64,000 nucleotides of DNA, taken from NCBI GenBank assembly GCA_018257865.1, contig JAEUBA010000014.1, positions 248,001-312,000 on the forward strand, written 5' to 3'. Origin of the DNA: Stereocaulon alpinum (lineage: Eukaryota > Ascomycota > Lecanoromycetes > Lecanorales > Stereocaulaceae). The notes under the pieces are model-generated. The model had not been told where the DNA came from. It searched no databases and saw nothing but the letters and a program-made list of their open reading frames with translations. Made by a program: the position numbers and the translations under genes. Shown one piece after another: positions 10,153-20,207 of the stretch (positions within the stretch are counted from its first letter, which is position 1; the number at the start of each line of letters is the position of its first letter).

Positions 10153-11460
10153 TTAAAACTGTGCGCCTAGTTCACCTTCGTAGTCGACCATTTTTGCCTT
10201 AAACCAAATAGGTGCTAGGGTTGTATAGATTTCATTCTTCATCTCCGCTTGGACCCGTCGGAGCGCCTCGACCAGGTGTGAGCAATGCTTGTAGCCATGC
10301 TCCTCACCCGCGGCGATGTGCTGGTCTGCCCACTGCTGCTGGTCACCGCAGCAGCCACCTTTAGGATGAAATACCTCAAAACAATGGTGATGCAGACACT
10401 GATCGAGACTGACCCTAAAAGGCACAGGATTTTTTTTCGACCCAGATTTTTGGAAAATGAATGCGTCTTCCCGTTTTTCCAAATCGACAACGAAGCGGAT
10501 GGCATCTGGAAGAGGCACGCGAATGACGTCGACATTTGCTCTACCGTCAAAATCGGCTCGATCTAAGGGGAAAGCCTTGCTCTGTAAACTTTCGAAGGAG
10601 ATGGGCTGACTCAGCATGTGTTCCCATCCCGTGCGAGCGATTATGAGGCTTTGTAAATGCATGAAGTCGCGTAGTCGTACGTATCCGTCCGGTCTCTTAT
10701 AGTCTAAGTAAACCTCGGAGAGCTCGTCCCTGTCGCAGATCAAGACCAGGGCTGGATAAAGAGGATGTATGCTGAAGTCTCCGGCAGGAGGCGCTGAGTT
10801 TACATCACTGCCAGGCCGATAAATTTCGCCGCAGATGATCCCTTCAGCTTTTGCACAGAGGGAGATATGGGCTTTGATTATACCTCGAATCGTGTCTGGA
10901 CCTCCTTCAGTGATCCGGATCGGGTTGGCGACAAAGTGGCCAAAGTCGAGGTTGGGTTGATTATCGTACAGCCTATGCCACTCGCCAAAAATGCTGGCGA
11001 AGATCGTGTTGGGCGGATTCGTCCTCAAACTGGGGGTTCCAGCTTCGAGAAGGTCCCGAGACCAGTAGAATCCAGATGGTTTGTTGCAGAACAGTTGCGC
11101 CTTATGCTGAGTATCAATCTCGCCAAGTTCGCTATCCAGGACAATGCTACAGTGATCGAATAATACCCAATTGGCTTGTGTCATCCTCCGAAAGTAAGGG
11201 CAAAGCCGTGAGGAGTACCATTCCTTGCGTAGATCTATACGGACCTTTTCTCGAAGCTCGTCCGATATTGTTTCTGGGGTCACAGAATTCCTCCAGGGAG
11301 CGGGATTATAGTTGACATTGCCAAAGAGGGGGGCGAGGCGAGTGTCTTCCGAGGGCGCTGTGGAGGCGGCTGTCAAAGCCGCTGGGGACATCGCCGGGGA
11401 TGCTTCTGAGGAATCCTCCGAGTGATCATTCGAGGAGGTCATGATGGTAGCGTCTTCCAT
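10153..11460 (-). CDS. Uncharacterised protein, 435 aa
   Basis: Single long exon with ATG at 11458-11460. After a Ser/Ala-rich N-terminal 45 residues there is a compact region with many Trp, Cys and His (EWYSSRLCPYFRRMTQANW, QLFCNKPSGFYWSRDLL, DQCLHHHCFEVFHPKGGCC). The last part holds a histidine/cysteine cluster near residues 365-405 (LHHHCFEVFHPKGGCCGDQQQW, then GYKHCSHL) that could bind metal; this is inference. No signal peptide, transmembrane segment or known domain was recognised. It lies in a stretch of uncharacterised genes (9-14 kb) lacking housekeeping neighbours, as in lineage-specific regions. Confidence 0.75.
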   Translation of the reverse strand: MEDATIMTSSNDHSEDSSEASPAMSPAALTAASTAPSEDTRLAPLFGNVNYNPAPWRNSVTPETISDELREKVRIDLRKEWYSSRLCPYFRRMTQANWVLFDHCSIVLDSELGEIDTQHKAQLFCNKPSGFYWSRDLLEAGTPSLRTNPPNTIFASIFGEWHRLYDNQPNLDFGHFVANPIRITEGGPDTIRGIIKAHISLCAKAEGIICGEIYRPGSDVNSAPPAGDFSIHPLYPALVLICDRDELSEVYLDYKRPDGYVRLRDFMHLQSLIIARTGWEHMLSQPISFESLQSKAFPLDRADFDGRANVDVIRVPLPDAIRFVVDLEKREDAFIFQKSGSKKNPVPFRVSLDQCLHHHCFEVFHPKGGCCGDQQQWADQHIAAGEEHGYKHCSHLVEALRRVQAEMKNEIYTTLAPIWFKAKMVDYEGELGAQF

Positions 11461-13078
11461 GGATGATTTTCCTATCCCAACTCGGATGGTATTGCGTGTA
11501 TTGGGACAAAGAAATGATTGCAGGCCGGCTTAGAGGATCGAATGGTCACCAATCTTTTAAAAAAATTTGTCCCTTTTTTAGCGAATGCTCTAAACCGTTT
11601 TGAGCATTTCCGACTTGTAAGGTATTTTGTGTTCCTTGCTGTCGGAATGATTCCGCGCTCCGTAATCTGCCGAGTCACGTGGTTCAGCTTGGCGCCCCTT
11701 AAAGAAGCACACCTGAATCAGGCTGCTCAGGGCGGGTGATAGGGATCCATATAAGCAACCTATCGGTATAACCTAGCTATAGGGTATACCGACACTTGCT
11801 TTCAGGTATCGTCCCGCAGGTACGTCAGGTGGTCGGATAGAGTTTGAGAAGAGAATTGGTTTGATCTTAGGGAAGCAAGGAAGACTGAATGGAAAAGCAG
11901 ACCGAGTCACACTTTTCTGTGTTGAGGTTTTAGGCTGGTTGATGACTGATTACAGATGAGCAAGTTTTGAACGCACAAGGCGTCAAGTGGTACTGGGATG
12001 CTGGGTTGAGTGCCTCCCGGGCAACAGAAAAAGTGGAAAAGGAATATCGATTGTTCTTTGACACTTTTTTGGGCTTCGCCGTCATCTTCTCGCAGGCACT
12101 CCGCTTTACTGATGACTGCTTTGTGGGCTTCGTTCCCTGAGCCAGGCAAGTACTTAATGGGCATTTTCCCTTCGGTAGCGGTGACTGCTCGCAGTGGATT
12201 CCTCAGGGATGGAAAGAGTTTTGTCACCCAGGAGAGGGTCTGATCCAATCAGATGATCGCGTCCGAGGCGTGTTGGGAGTGGGGACACTCATACAAGGAT
12301 TTGCCGCTCGCGTGGGGATCGCGTTCCGGCAATGACAGCGTAGATAACCGCCTAGGGTGACTCAGTCCGCGTTCCACTCGTCCCAATTTTGACGAACTGA
12401 TGCGTGCGACGAGTGCAGCGAGAATTATTGCCGCGGGTGAGCCTTTGATGTTCTTGTGGTGATCGATTAGGAGTTCAGAGACGAGTCCAACAACTTGATG
12501 AATTATTGGTGTCCTCGAATGGATTTTCATGTAGGTCGTCAGGTATGAAGCCGCCTTTGTAGTGGTCATGAAACTTGAAGCGTTTTCGACATGAAGAAGA
12601 AAGCATGTTGTGTATTGATGAAGTTCTCCGAATGCTTCGTCTGCGTGTTTGTTTGCTTTGTTTTTGCTCTTCGTTCGCAGCTGATCCCCCCTTTCGAACC
12701 TTGTTTTTTACCGCCCTGCTCTGCCACCACTCATGATTGATGATGAGTGGCGCCCAGAGGCACCGCTTGGAGGTGCAGAGTCGGATTTTGCCTCCGAGAA
12801 AGATGGTGAGGTAGTGTGTCCGCTACCCTTTGCTGTTCGGGGAACTCATTCTGTCCACAGGCAACTGCTTAAGGATAACCGCTAACCCCGGTCTGTTTCA
12901 GGCCGCCGGGTGTCCGCGTACGCAGAGTCTCTTCGCCCTTGCGGTTTTGCAGTGTTTGTGCCCTCGAGAATGGCTCAGACAGCAAGGCATCTCATTAGGA
13001 TGCTCACCGTGTGATGCTGAGACGGGGTCGGTCGCCCGCTCAGCACCTCGGAGTAGGCGTTGCTGTGTTCTGCAACGC
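11461..13078. other. Gene-poor spacer with one weak minus-strand ORF
   Basis: About 1.6 kb between two uncharacterised minus-strand genes. The only frame worth noting is 12249-12569 (minus), listed separately. The second half is GC-rich and coding-like in places, but no frame is continuous. Confidence 0.45.
12249..12569 (-). CDS. Possible small protein, 106 aa (weak)
   Basis: ATG-initiated frame (12567-12569) with a plausible helical stretch (VVGLVSELLIDHHKNIKG, AAIILAALVARISSSK). A second frame (11907-12248) follows on the same strand, but no GT-AG intron I tried keeps the phase between them, so I do not join them. No family is recognised. It may be a fragment of a decayed gene. Confidence 0.25.
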   Translation of the reverse strand: MTTTKAASYLTTYMKIHSRTPIIHQVVGLVSELLIDHHKNIKGSPAAIILAALVARISSSKLGRVERGLSHPRRLSTLSLPERDPHASGKSLYECPHSQHASDAII

Positions 13079-13828
13079 CTACTGTTGTGGGGTCCCTTCC
13101 CCTGCCTCCATGGCCCGTGGGCTTGACAGGAGCATCATAAATGTTGGGGCTTCTTCGTCGTTAGGAATTTTTTCGTCCTCTGTCTTCAACAGGAGGACTC
13201 GTTCCACTGTCCTGAAGCCGACGGCTTGGCGGTGGTCCCTCAACATCCTCATGGTACTGTAACCATTAATACTCCCAAGCACCGCGAAAAACCCCGGGTC
13301 CGTGTCCGTCAGCTCGCGGTGAAATCTTTCATCGCGCGTGAAGTCGGAGTACGCCCACGTATCTTTGATCACGGCTTTCGAGGCTTCGTTTATTATAAAA
13401 TAGCGAACGACGACCCGTAGCTTGGAGAGCGGGACTGAATGTTTCTTCGCTACTTTGACCCAGCTTCGCCAAAATATCTCTGACGGAAATATCTTGTCCT
13501 CGGGTGCGGCCTTGTCTTCGTCCTTGTTATTGAGGTTGGCGATGGCGACGCCATTGGTTGGGTCGAACCAATTGATGTATGTGGCGTCTCTATGCGTGTT
13601 GGCTCGTGGGACTGCTTCGATATACTCAACGTGGGAGAAGGCGATGCCGTGATGGGCTAGGACTTTCTCCATCACCCTTGGCTTGGATCTACGGAGGGTA
13701 TCATGCTCGATGTCATAGGTAGGCTCGAGTGAGGTTGGAGTTGACGGGTCTTCGCGAAATTTATCTAAGTCGGCGACAGCAGCTTTCCCCTTTTCGATGG
13801 CTTGGTGGTAAAGCTCTGATGGAGGCAT
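13079..13828 (-). CDS. Uncharacterised protein, 249 aa
   Basis: Single exon with ATG at 13826-13828 (MPPSELYHQAIEKGKAAVAD). The protein is hydrophilic and charged, with no signal peptide or membrane segment. Segments such as THRDATYINWFDPTNGVAIANL and KIFPSEIFWRSWVKVAKKH look like a folded alpha/beta domain, but I do not recognise the family. It lies in the same uncharacterised stretch as the 435-aa gene and is the last clear gene before the AT-rich island. Confidence 0.65.
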   Translation of the reverse strand: MPPSELYHQAIEKGKAAVADLDKFREDPSTPTSLEPTYDIEHDTLRRSKPRVMEKVLAHHGIAFSHVEYIEAVPRANTHRDATYINWFDPTNGVAIANLNNKDEDKAAPEDKIFPSEIFWRSWVKVAKKHSVPLSKLRVVVRYFIINEASKAVIKDTWAYSDFTRDERFHRELTDTDPGFFAVLGSINGYSTMRMLRDHRQAVGFRTVERVLLLKTEDEKIPNDEEAPTFMMLLSSPRAMEAGEGTPQQ

Positions 13829-16137
13829 TTTCGAACGCTGACGACTGGTTTACAACTACAGGATTCTACGACGACTATTATCTAGACGACCTTTATTTTG
13901 AAAGCTCCTTCCTCGTCTTGACCTCTTTACCATGAAGACAAGAAACCCCACTGTTTCCCTCCCGTTAGGGAAGGAGCAAGTACTTCGAAACCATTGCAAG
14001 AATATGCCAGACTACCGTCAAAGGGGCGAGGCCGCTCGACTATCATGCAGCCAGCTCTTGATTGCACTCCGCCACGTCAAATTCGGCGGCTCGATAGTGG
14101 TGTTAATGCACATAATTTTCAAATGGCATACCATCTTGACAATACGAGCCTTCGACCAATTCTCCAATATCGAAATCTTCAAACCTCTGTCCGGCCATAA
14201 AGCTGGGGTGGTCCAAGCTTAGGCCCACATCCTGAATGAAACTGGCAAGACGGCGCTCTATTGTAGCATCGAGTGCAACCATAATGCTTGCATAACGCGT
14301 TACAATTTGCGACACGATTTTTTAATACATATATATTTATCAATATGCTGAGTAATAGGAGTTGAGGCATTTTATTTGCAAAAAGACGGCCAATATGACC
14401 AAATTACACCTCATTTACAGAACGAAACCTATATGCTGATTCATATCATTGAAGGAGCTTATATCATGTTTAAGTGAGGGTTAAGATCCCAGATCCCTTT
14501 TAATGAAGCGGCTACTTGCCCAAAGATCTTGCGAAGTAGAAAAGTGAAAAACATGTTTCAGTGCCAGATTCAGCCGAAAATGGTAATATTTCGGCTCGAT
14601 TTTATTCGAAGAGAATGAAAAGCTTTTCAAACGGAATGACCGGGCTAGTAAAGCTAAAGTTCAAAGAACAATAGTTATAAAGACTGCTCACAAACGGAAG
14701 GGTACTTCAAAACCATTTTCAAAAAGGTTATTAAATAAGGGCGGTTTGGAAAGTCAAGTTAGTGTAGATAAGACAGGTAAAGCATATATCCTGCTCATTT
14801 ATCTTTTCTAGTATGCAGATTTAGCTATAGATAGCTTGACCAATCAACTGTCTATCGTCCAATTGATTGATCACCGAGTGCACCTAATTGGCTTGCTTTT
14901 AACCATACCCAATCAGGATTACATACTTTCGACAAAGCATAAGCAAATTTACGGTAATAATATAGCGGTCTTTGACGACAAGAACTTAAATAACACGGAT
15001 CGATGCCACACTGAAGAATGGAACGTAAACAATTATATAGGATTATAGACAATGAAGCAAAGAAGTGCAAATGGCATGAAGAATGTTTCCAGAATTTCCG
15101 CAAGAAAGGGGGCGTTTAAGTAAATGCGGGAAGAAGTTCGTGAAATGAAAGAGGTTCAGACACGAAGCGTTTAGCCAGTACGGCTGATCTTGCTTAGTAT
15201 TCGGAAATTTGATGATGTCTTCAATGGGTTTCGCCTTTCCTTTCAAAAAATTCCAGATCACTCGACAAGAGTTGATGACTGCCCAGAGCCATGGCTCGTA
15301 CAAACAGGATCGAGCTGTAAGAGAGTAAATGAAAAAACACGGGAAATCGCATCTTATCAAATCCTCAGTCTTATCACCAGGTAATGCAGTCCTTTGAAAA
15401 GAAGTTTCCATTGAAGGATGAATTACCTGTGTGCAGTGAAAATATCGCCTGAGGTGGGAATAAACACGATAGCAAGGTTTCCGACGTGAATTTTTTTTTC
15501 GAAGACAGCCCCCATTCACAGCAGATTTTTGAGAGGAATGATCTTGCTCTTCAGTGAGTTTGTCGAGCTGGTGAATGCTGGGGCATATGATTTATTTGAG
15601 CTCCTGTGAATTTCGGCAGCGATTTCATGAATCCGTCCGCGGTCGCAGAAGTCCTGTTACACCACCCACAGAGCTCCCGAACCCTCGAAGAGATCCGTTG
15701 TTCGAGAGGATAGCAATCGCGTGCGGTAGGGGTGGCGAATCCCGTCCTTTGTCATCCTCACGGAGACCATGCGACGGTGAGGTGCGATCACGGAGAGGTA
15801 GCGAGGTGACGTGAGTCACCTCCACCACCGTCCTCGTGTCCAATTTCAAGGAATATTCCCAGTCCTCCACCGTGCCGGGAAAGTCGACCTGGGTGTGGGC
15901 GTCAATGCATACGTCTAGACCGCTTTCGAGCTTCACGAAGCAACCGTTCTCCGGCCCCAGAGCCTTGAGGGCGATCAGGACGACCACTGAGCTCTTGAGG
16001 CCGACCGCGGCGAGTCGTCTCACCGGATAATCGCCCTCTTCCACAGGATCGAGTGTTTTGAATCGGAAAGCGCAGAATGCTGTGTCGTCTCCTGCAAACC
16101 GGCTTTCGAGCCGCCGACGGCGAGGGAGGCACGTCCT
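13829..16137. other. AT-rich island and broken coding remains
   Basis: From about 14300 to 15550 the sequence is clearly AT-rich (many TTTA, ATAT and AATT words) compared with its surroundings and has no long ATG-initiated frame. A minus-strand frame (15043-15519) opens only from GTG. Its tract around 15190-15330 (PWLWAVINSCRVIWNFLKG) looks faintly coding. From about 15625 to 16105 a minus-strand frame (LKSSVVVLIALKALGPENG) is open but joins nothing upstream without a stop. I read this as decayed sequence, possibly an old mobile element or the 3' part of the neighbouring NLR relic. Confidence 0.45.
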
Positions 16138-16860
16138 TCATTCCGACGTTCCTAGCCATCGTCTAGTACGAGCAACGACGAGCGGCGTGTCCGAGCGTGA
16201 CTCACATCCAGTCACTTGTCCGCCACTTGCTTGACCGTCGTCATCGAAGACCTGCCCGCACGTATCTTGTATTTTCCGAAGAACCTCGTCTTTCTCGCTT
16301 TGATAATCTAATGTGAGGTTACGCAGCAATTGCGTTGCCTTTTGATCCTTCCTTTATCGCATTTGAGCTTTTCAGCCTTTCCTAACATTTCCCGCATCCG
16401 AGAAACGGATCAGTCCGCTGGACTGCTCGCTGGAACGTTCGATCTCCTGAGTCATCCCATTCCAGTCCGTCGCACTGGTCACGTTGGCGCAGGCGCGGGA
16501 AAGCTGAGTTCTGGACAGGTGGCATATCGCGCGGGCTTGGTATCCGATAAGATGTGCGTGAAGCTTGATCAAGGGCGTGGTGAGATGTCCATCATTTTGT
16601 ACAAGAACCGAACGAGGACGGTTCTCCTTGAAAGTCTGCCAGTTGGCCATTACTGATGGAAATGAAGCCATCGAGCATAGCTTCGATCTGCAGAGTCCCA
16701 CTCGCGAGGAGCTACGTTGATAGATGTCAGCTCGGTATCGAGGCGAACGCCTGAATTACCGTGGAAGCATGGAGACGCCGCACCATGCCAGCTGCGCGTA
16801 CGGCTGGGCGCTGAGTGCGCTCTTTACGAGCGGTTCGGTCCGGCGAATGAATCTGACCAA
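16138..16860 (-). pseudogene. Degenerate NLR-type gene: NACHT_N domain remains
   Basis: Three minus-strand blocks lie in the order expected for the N-terminal half of a fungal NWD/NACHT protein, but in different frames. Block 1 (16759-16836) encodes EPLVKSALSAQPYAQLAWCG, which matches the helical 'AAxAWAGVSLLLP' region. Block 2 (about 16380-16645) encodes NWQTFKENRP, then ARAICHLSRTQLSRACANVT and DWNGMTQEIERSSEQSSGLI, strongly reminiscent of NACHT_N (PF17100). Block 3 (16138-16329) encodes LLRNLTLDYQSEKDEVLRKI followed by DTCGQVFDDD, like the linker just before the NACHT P-loop. A TAA follows block 1 directly, and no GKS/GKT P-loop is visible afterwards. Fungal NLRs act in non-self recognition and programmed cell death; this copy should be non-functional. 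Confidence 0.6.
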
Positions 16861-18668
16861 GCTCTTGGTTGGCTCCCGGATTTGAATGTCCTTGCCCCAG
16901 AGCAAGGTTGGCCATTACCTGTCCTCCTGCTCTTTTAAGTGCCGCTGTATTATGTATTCGACGAATCGCGTGGCAGAATTTTCCATGTCTGGCCCAGAGC
17001 CGCCTTGTGCTTGGGTCAGATACTTTGCCTAGGACGCCATCAGTTCCGACCATCGTGCAGCAGTGTTTTGAAAGCTTGCTCCCCGGGATCAACATCGGAA
17101 GTGGGCAGTCATGTATAGACAGGAGGCGGTTCAACTTTATCATTCCCGTCGTTCACACGTGTTGCGCAGTCAAGCTGTCTCTGGAGTCGGCCTCGTCAGT
17201 GCTTCTTGATCTTCGAGATCCAGTAATTTAGAGTGCTGGAGGAGCAGATACAAGGCTCCTTTCCCACTTTGAAGTAGTGTATGTGATATTAAAGCACAGC
17301 TCTTCAAATATGATCTTACCGGGAGCCCCACCCGTGCACTTCATTAGTTGCTATGACCTTCACCATAATTACTGCAACAGCATCTTCAAGAGTCTTCAGC
17401 TGTACCGTCCTTTAACATCATTCGCAGAAGCTTTCCCATATTGAGAATCGCTCATATGTCGATCACCTTCTTTCCCGCAGTTCTCGGCAGATCAAATCGT
17501 CCAATGCTTCTGGCAATCTCTGCTCTTTCGACCGGGCTGCATCTCCTAGCAGTGAATCTTACTTGACTTCGTGTCACATGACAAAATTTACCACCACGCT
17601 CTGCCTCATCCGATCAACAATCTGTTGAAACACGCCAGTGTCCAACATAAATGAACTATTCGCTCGAACAGAGAAAAGGTGGATGGCCGGCGGTGAGGTT
17701 TTCTGCTAGCAACGCCTCAGCGTTTGATCAAGTCTCCGCGGCGCATTCTACGGGTTGTCATCCGTTGCACATAGCAAAAGCGTAGGAGATGGAAAACTGT
17801 AGATAGGATCGTAAGTACTATTTTCCTAAATACGAGAGAATCCTTTAACTTAGATCACTTGACACGCCGAAGGAGGAGTAGGCATACCAACTTTTCATCG
17901 ACGAGCGGTCGAATGTACACGCGCGGATGGATTAGGTTGCCGAAGAAGAGGAGGAGACGGCGAGATGAATAGAAGGCAAAGCCGATCTGCGGAAAAATGG
18001 TATCGATGTTGAAAGGCAAGAGGCTGGAAAAACTCCAGGACGTCCGCAAAGCGTACGTTAGACCTCGCCGCCGCTTTATTTCGCCCTCACCAATTATTAA
18101 CACCTTAGAGTAAATCGCCCCAACGCGTTTGTCTGGACGTCTGCCAGCTGATGTCCCGACCAGCAGGCAGCACCTCGTACCACACCCGTGTCGCGCGACG
18201 GTAAAGTGGCGCTCACCCCAGTCCTGGAGAGGGGTGCGCTCGGGGCGGATTTTTGTCATCTTGGCACCGGCGGAGGAGTTTGCCCGCTACCGAAGGTACT
18301 ACGTACAGTTCGATAGGGAGTGGCGATGTCTACGTAGTAGGCAGCAGGCGGAGCTGAGAAACAAAAAGGGCAGCTTAAGCCGATGTCAACAGGGCCATTT
18401 CAGGCTCCCGTTGCTGCGCCTTTATACTACCCTAAAATACGCTCCCCCTGCTCCCCCCTGCTCCCCCCTGCTCCCTTAATGCTCCCTCTAAAGCGGCCGT
18501 GCTCCCTTTCCCGATCAAAAACGGTAATTCTTAATCCTAAGTTCGGGGTGTATATAATTTATATATATATATCGATATACTACCTCAACCGGACAGTAAC
18601 TTCCCCCATATCTCCACCCACCCATCAACGAGAGAAAAGTATACCCCCCCACACCCTCCCCCCCTCCT
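16861..18668. other. Non-coding spacer with decamer repeat and AT run
   Basis: Minus-strand frames at 16727-17143 and 17855-18259 are open but show no family features; the first partly overlaps the NLR relic. The rest is unremarkable until the low-complexity elements at 18441-18580. Upstream pieces of the NLR relic may lie in 16860-17150. Confidence 0.4.
18441..18476. repeat. Tandem decamer GCTCCCCCCT, three-plus copies
   Basis: Three near-perfect copies of a 10-bp C-rich unit and a partial fourth, directly followed (about 18551-18580) by an AT-alternating tract. Simple low-complexity DNA beyond the 3' end of the 2OG dioxygenase gene. Confidence 0.85.
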
Positions 18669-19685
18669 TCAAGCCCCAACCCCCACCTCCTCGACCCTCT
18701 CCAGCACCGCCCCCTTCCCAACCTCTACATCCCGAAACTCAACCCACCCACTCATCTTCTCAAGCACATGTCTTCCATACAGCACCCCCACCCCCACTTC
18801 CTCCCCCTCCGCACCCTCACCCCCAACACACCCAACCAAACACCCAACCCCCGGCTCAAAGAAAAACGGCACACTAAACCTCGACCGCCCAGCCGAGCTC
18901 CTAACACGATGCCACGTAGCCCTAAACCTCCCCCCCGAAACCCTCGACATCAAATCGCCAATATTAACCACAATACTCCCCTCCACATAAGGCGCCGAAA
19001 CCCATTCACCATCCGCACTCAAGACTTCCAGCCCGCCTGTTTCGTCTTGATGTAGGAGCGTCAGGATGCCGGAATCTGTATGTGGTGTGCAGCATAATTC
19101 CTGTTGAGGCGAAGGGGGCGTTATGGGCGGGTAGTGCAGGAGGCGGAGGGTGGAGGTGCTGTTGTGGAGGTAGGTGTCGAAGTATGAAGGGGGTTTGGCG
19201 AGTGCGATGGCTAGTAGGGAGAGCAATTTTGACGAAAGCGATTGTAGCTCTTCATACAGCTTCTCGGCTCGATCTCGGGATCGAAAAGCGGCAGGCCATA
19301 CGTTTGGCTCTGTGAGGTTGAATTTCGCTCGCGAGTCGAAGATTTGGGGTAGAGGCGTGCTTGGTCCTATTTCGAAGCCTTCTTTCAGGTTGTCACTGCC
19401 TGATTGGGTGGGGAAGAAGCCACGGTATGTATTTGTGTTTTGGAGGACAAATGTCTTTTTCGCAACTGATAGTTTTTCTTCTTCTGGTAGAGAGAAGAAG
19501 TCGTGCGCAAGGGCGAAGATGTCTGTGTGTGTAAAGGTGAGAGGCGCGTTGATCAGGTAGGCGAAACCCGTTGTGGAAAGGGCAGTGCTGAGGGATTGAG
19601 AGAGGGCTGTAAGAGCGTCGATGGTGGGCTCTGGAGACGAAAGGGGCATGAGATCGATGATGGGAAGGGTGGCATTAGTAGGCAT
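18669..19685 (-). CDS. 2-oxoglutarate/Fe(II) dioxygenase, isopenicillin N synthase-like
   Basis: Single exon of 338 aa from the ATG at 19683-19685 (MPTNATLPIIDLMPLSS). An in-frame extension upstream would need a TTG start. The N-terminal DIOX_N part has the usual FAYLINAPL strand and FFSLPEEEKLS helix. The catalytic core carries HTD (His202 and Asp204, in TPHTDSGILTLLHQD), the distal His259 (ATWHRV) and the 2-oxoglutarate anchor RFSVPFFFEP (Arg..Ser). These give the complete His-Asp-His iron triad and RxS motif. The family hydroxylates, desaturates or cyclises small molecules; the substrate cannot be predicted. A Gly/Val/Glu-rich insert near residues 285-305 (VGGEGAEGEEVGVGV) is unusual. No biosynthetic cluster surrounds it. 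Confidence 0.92.
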   Translation of the reverse strand: MPTNATLPIIDLMPLSSPEPTIDALTALSQSLSTALSTTGFAYLINAPLTFTHTDIFALAHDFFSLPEEEKLSVAKKTFVLQNTNTYRGFFPTQSGSDNLKEGFEIGPSTPLPQIFDSRAKFNLTEPNVWPAAFRSRDRAEKLYEELQSLSSKLLSLLAIALAKPPSYFDTYLHNSTSTLRLLHYPPITPPSPQQELCCTPHTDSGILTLLHQDETGGLEVLSADGEWVSAPYVEGSIVVNIGDLMSRVSGGRFRATWHRVRSSAGRSRFSVPFFFEPGVGCLVGCVGGEGAEGEEVGVGVLYGRHVLEKMSGWVEFRDVEVGKGAVLERVEEVGVGA

Positions 19686-20207
19686 TATGGGATCGAAGTA
19701 TGACCTTTTGACAGGAAACAAGGCAACACTCAAAGTATATCAAAGCAGTTCGGCACAGCGAGAATCATATCACGCGTTTAAAGGAAACAATATAATCCTA
19801 CACAACGTTTGTGAACGTGATATATTATGATCAATATTACACTCGCCATAGAAACGCGGACAACTCTGGATTGAAGCACCAGATTAGGAAATATGTCTTG
19901 TGCTCACGTATCATTTAGCTGCATATACTAACGGCTTGGTGTCGGCACATTAGGTAAAAGGGGCGCTATCTGCATGCGTGCAGTAATGGTTGCAAACATT
20001 ATCCACTGACAGACTGCGAGTCATGGTGGAGGGTTTGAGGGACACGAGAACAAGGCCGAATCACCATAGGTTCTGACTCGGTTGCTTCGCCGCTTCCGGT
20101 CCAACCTCCCGCTTTGGGGATCCATTTGGGGATCTAGATATCGTGGTGGTCATTGTCTATCGCAGCATCGTAGTTTCGTAGGTAGTATGGTAATCATGTT
20201 CATCGCC
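19686..20207. other. Intergenic region
   Basis: A 522-bp spacer between the 3' end of the actin-interacting protein gene and the start of the 2OG dioxygenase gene, both on the minus strand. It is AT-rich from 19735 to 19960, with no distinct element recognised. Confidence 0.5.

Noticed and set aside
11907..12248. Minus-strand frame following 12249-12569, as second exon
   Set aside because: It opens only at TTG, and no GT-AG junction tried keeps phase with the upstream frame.
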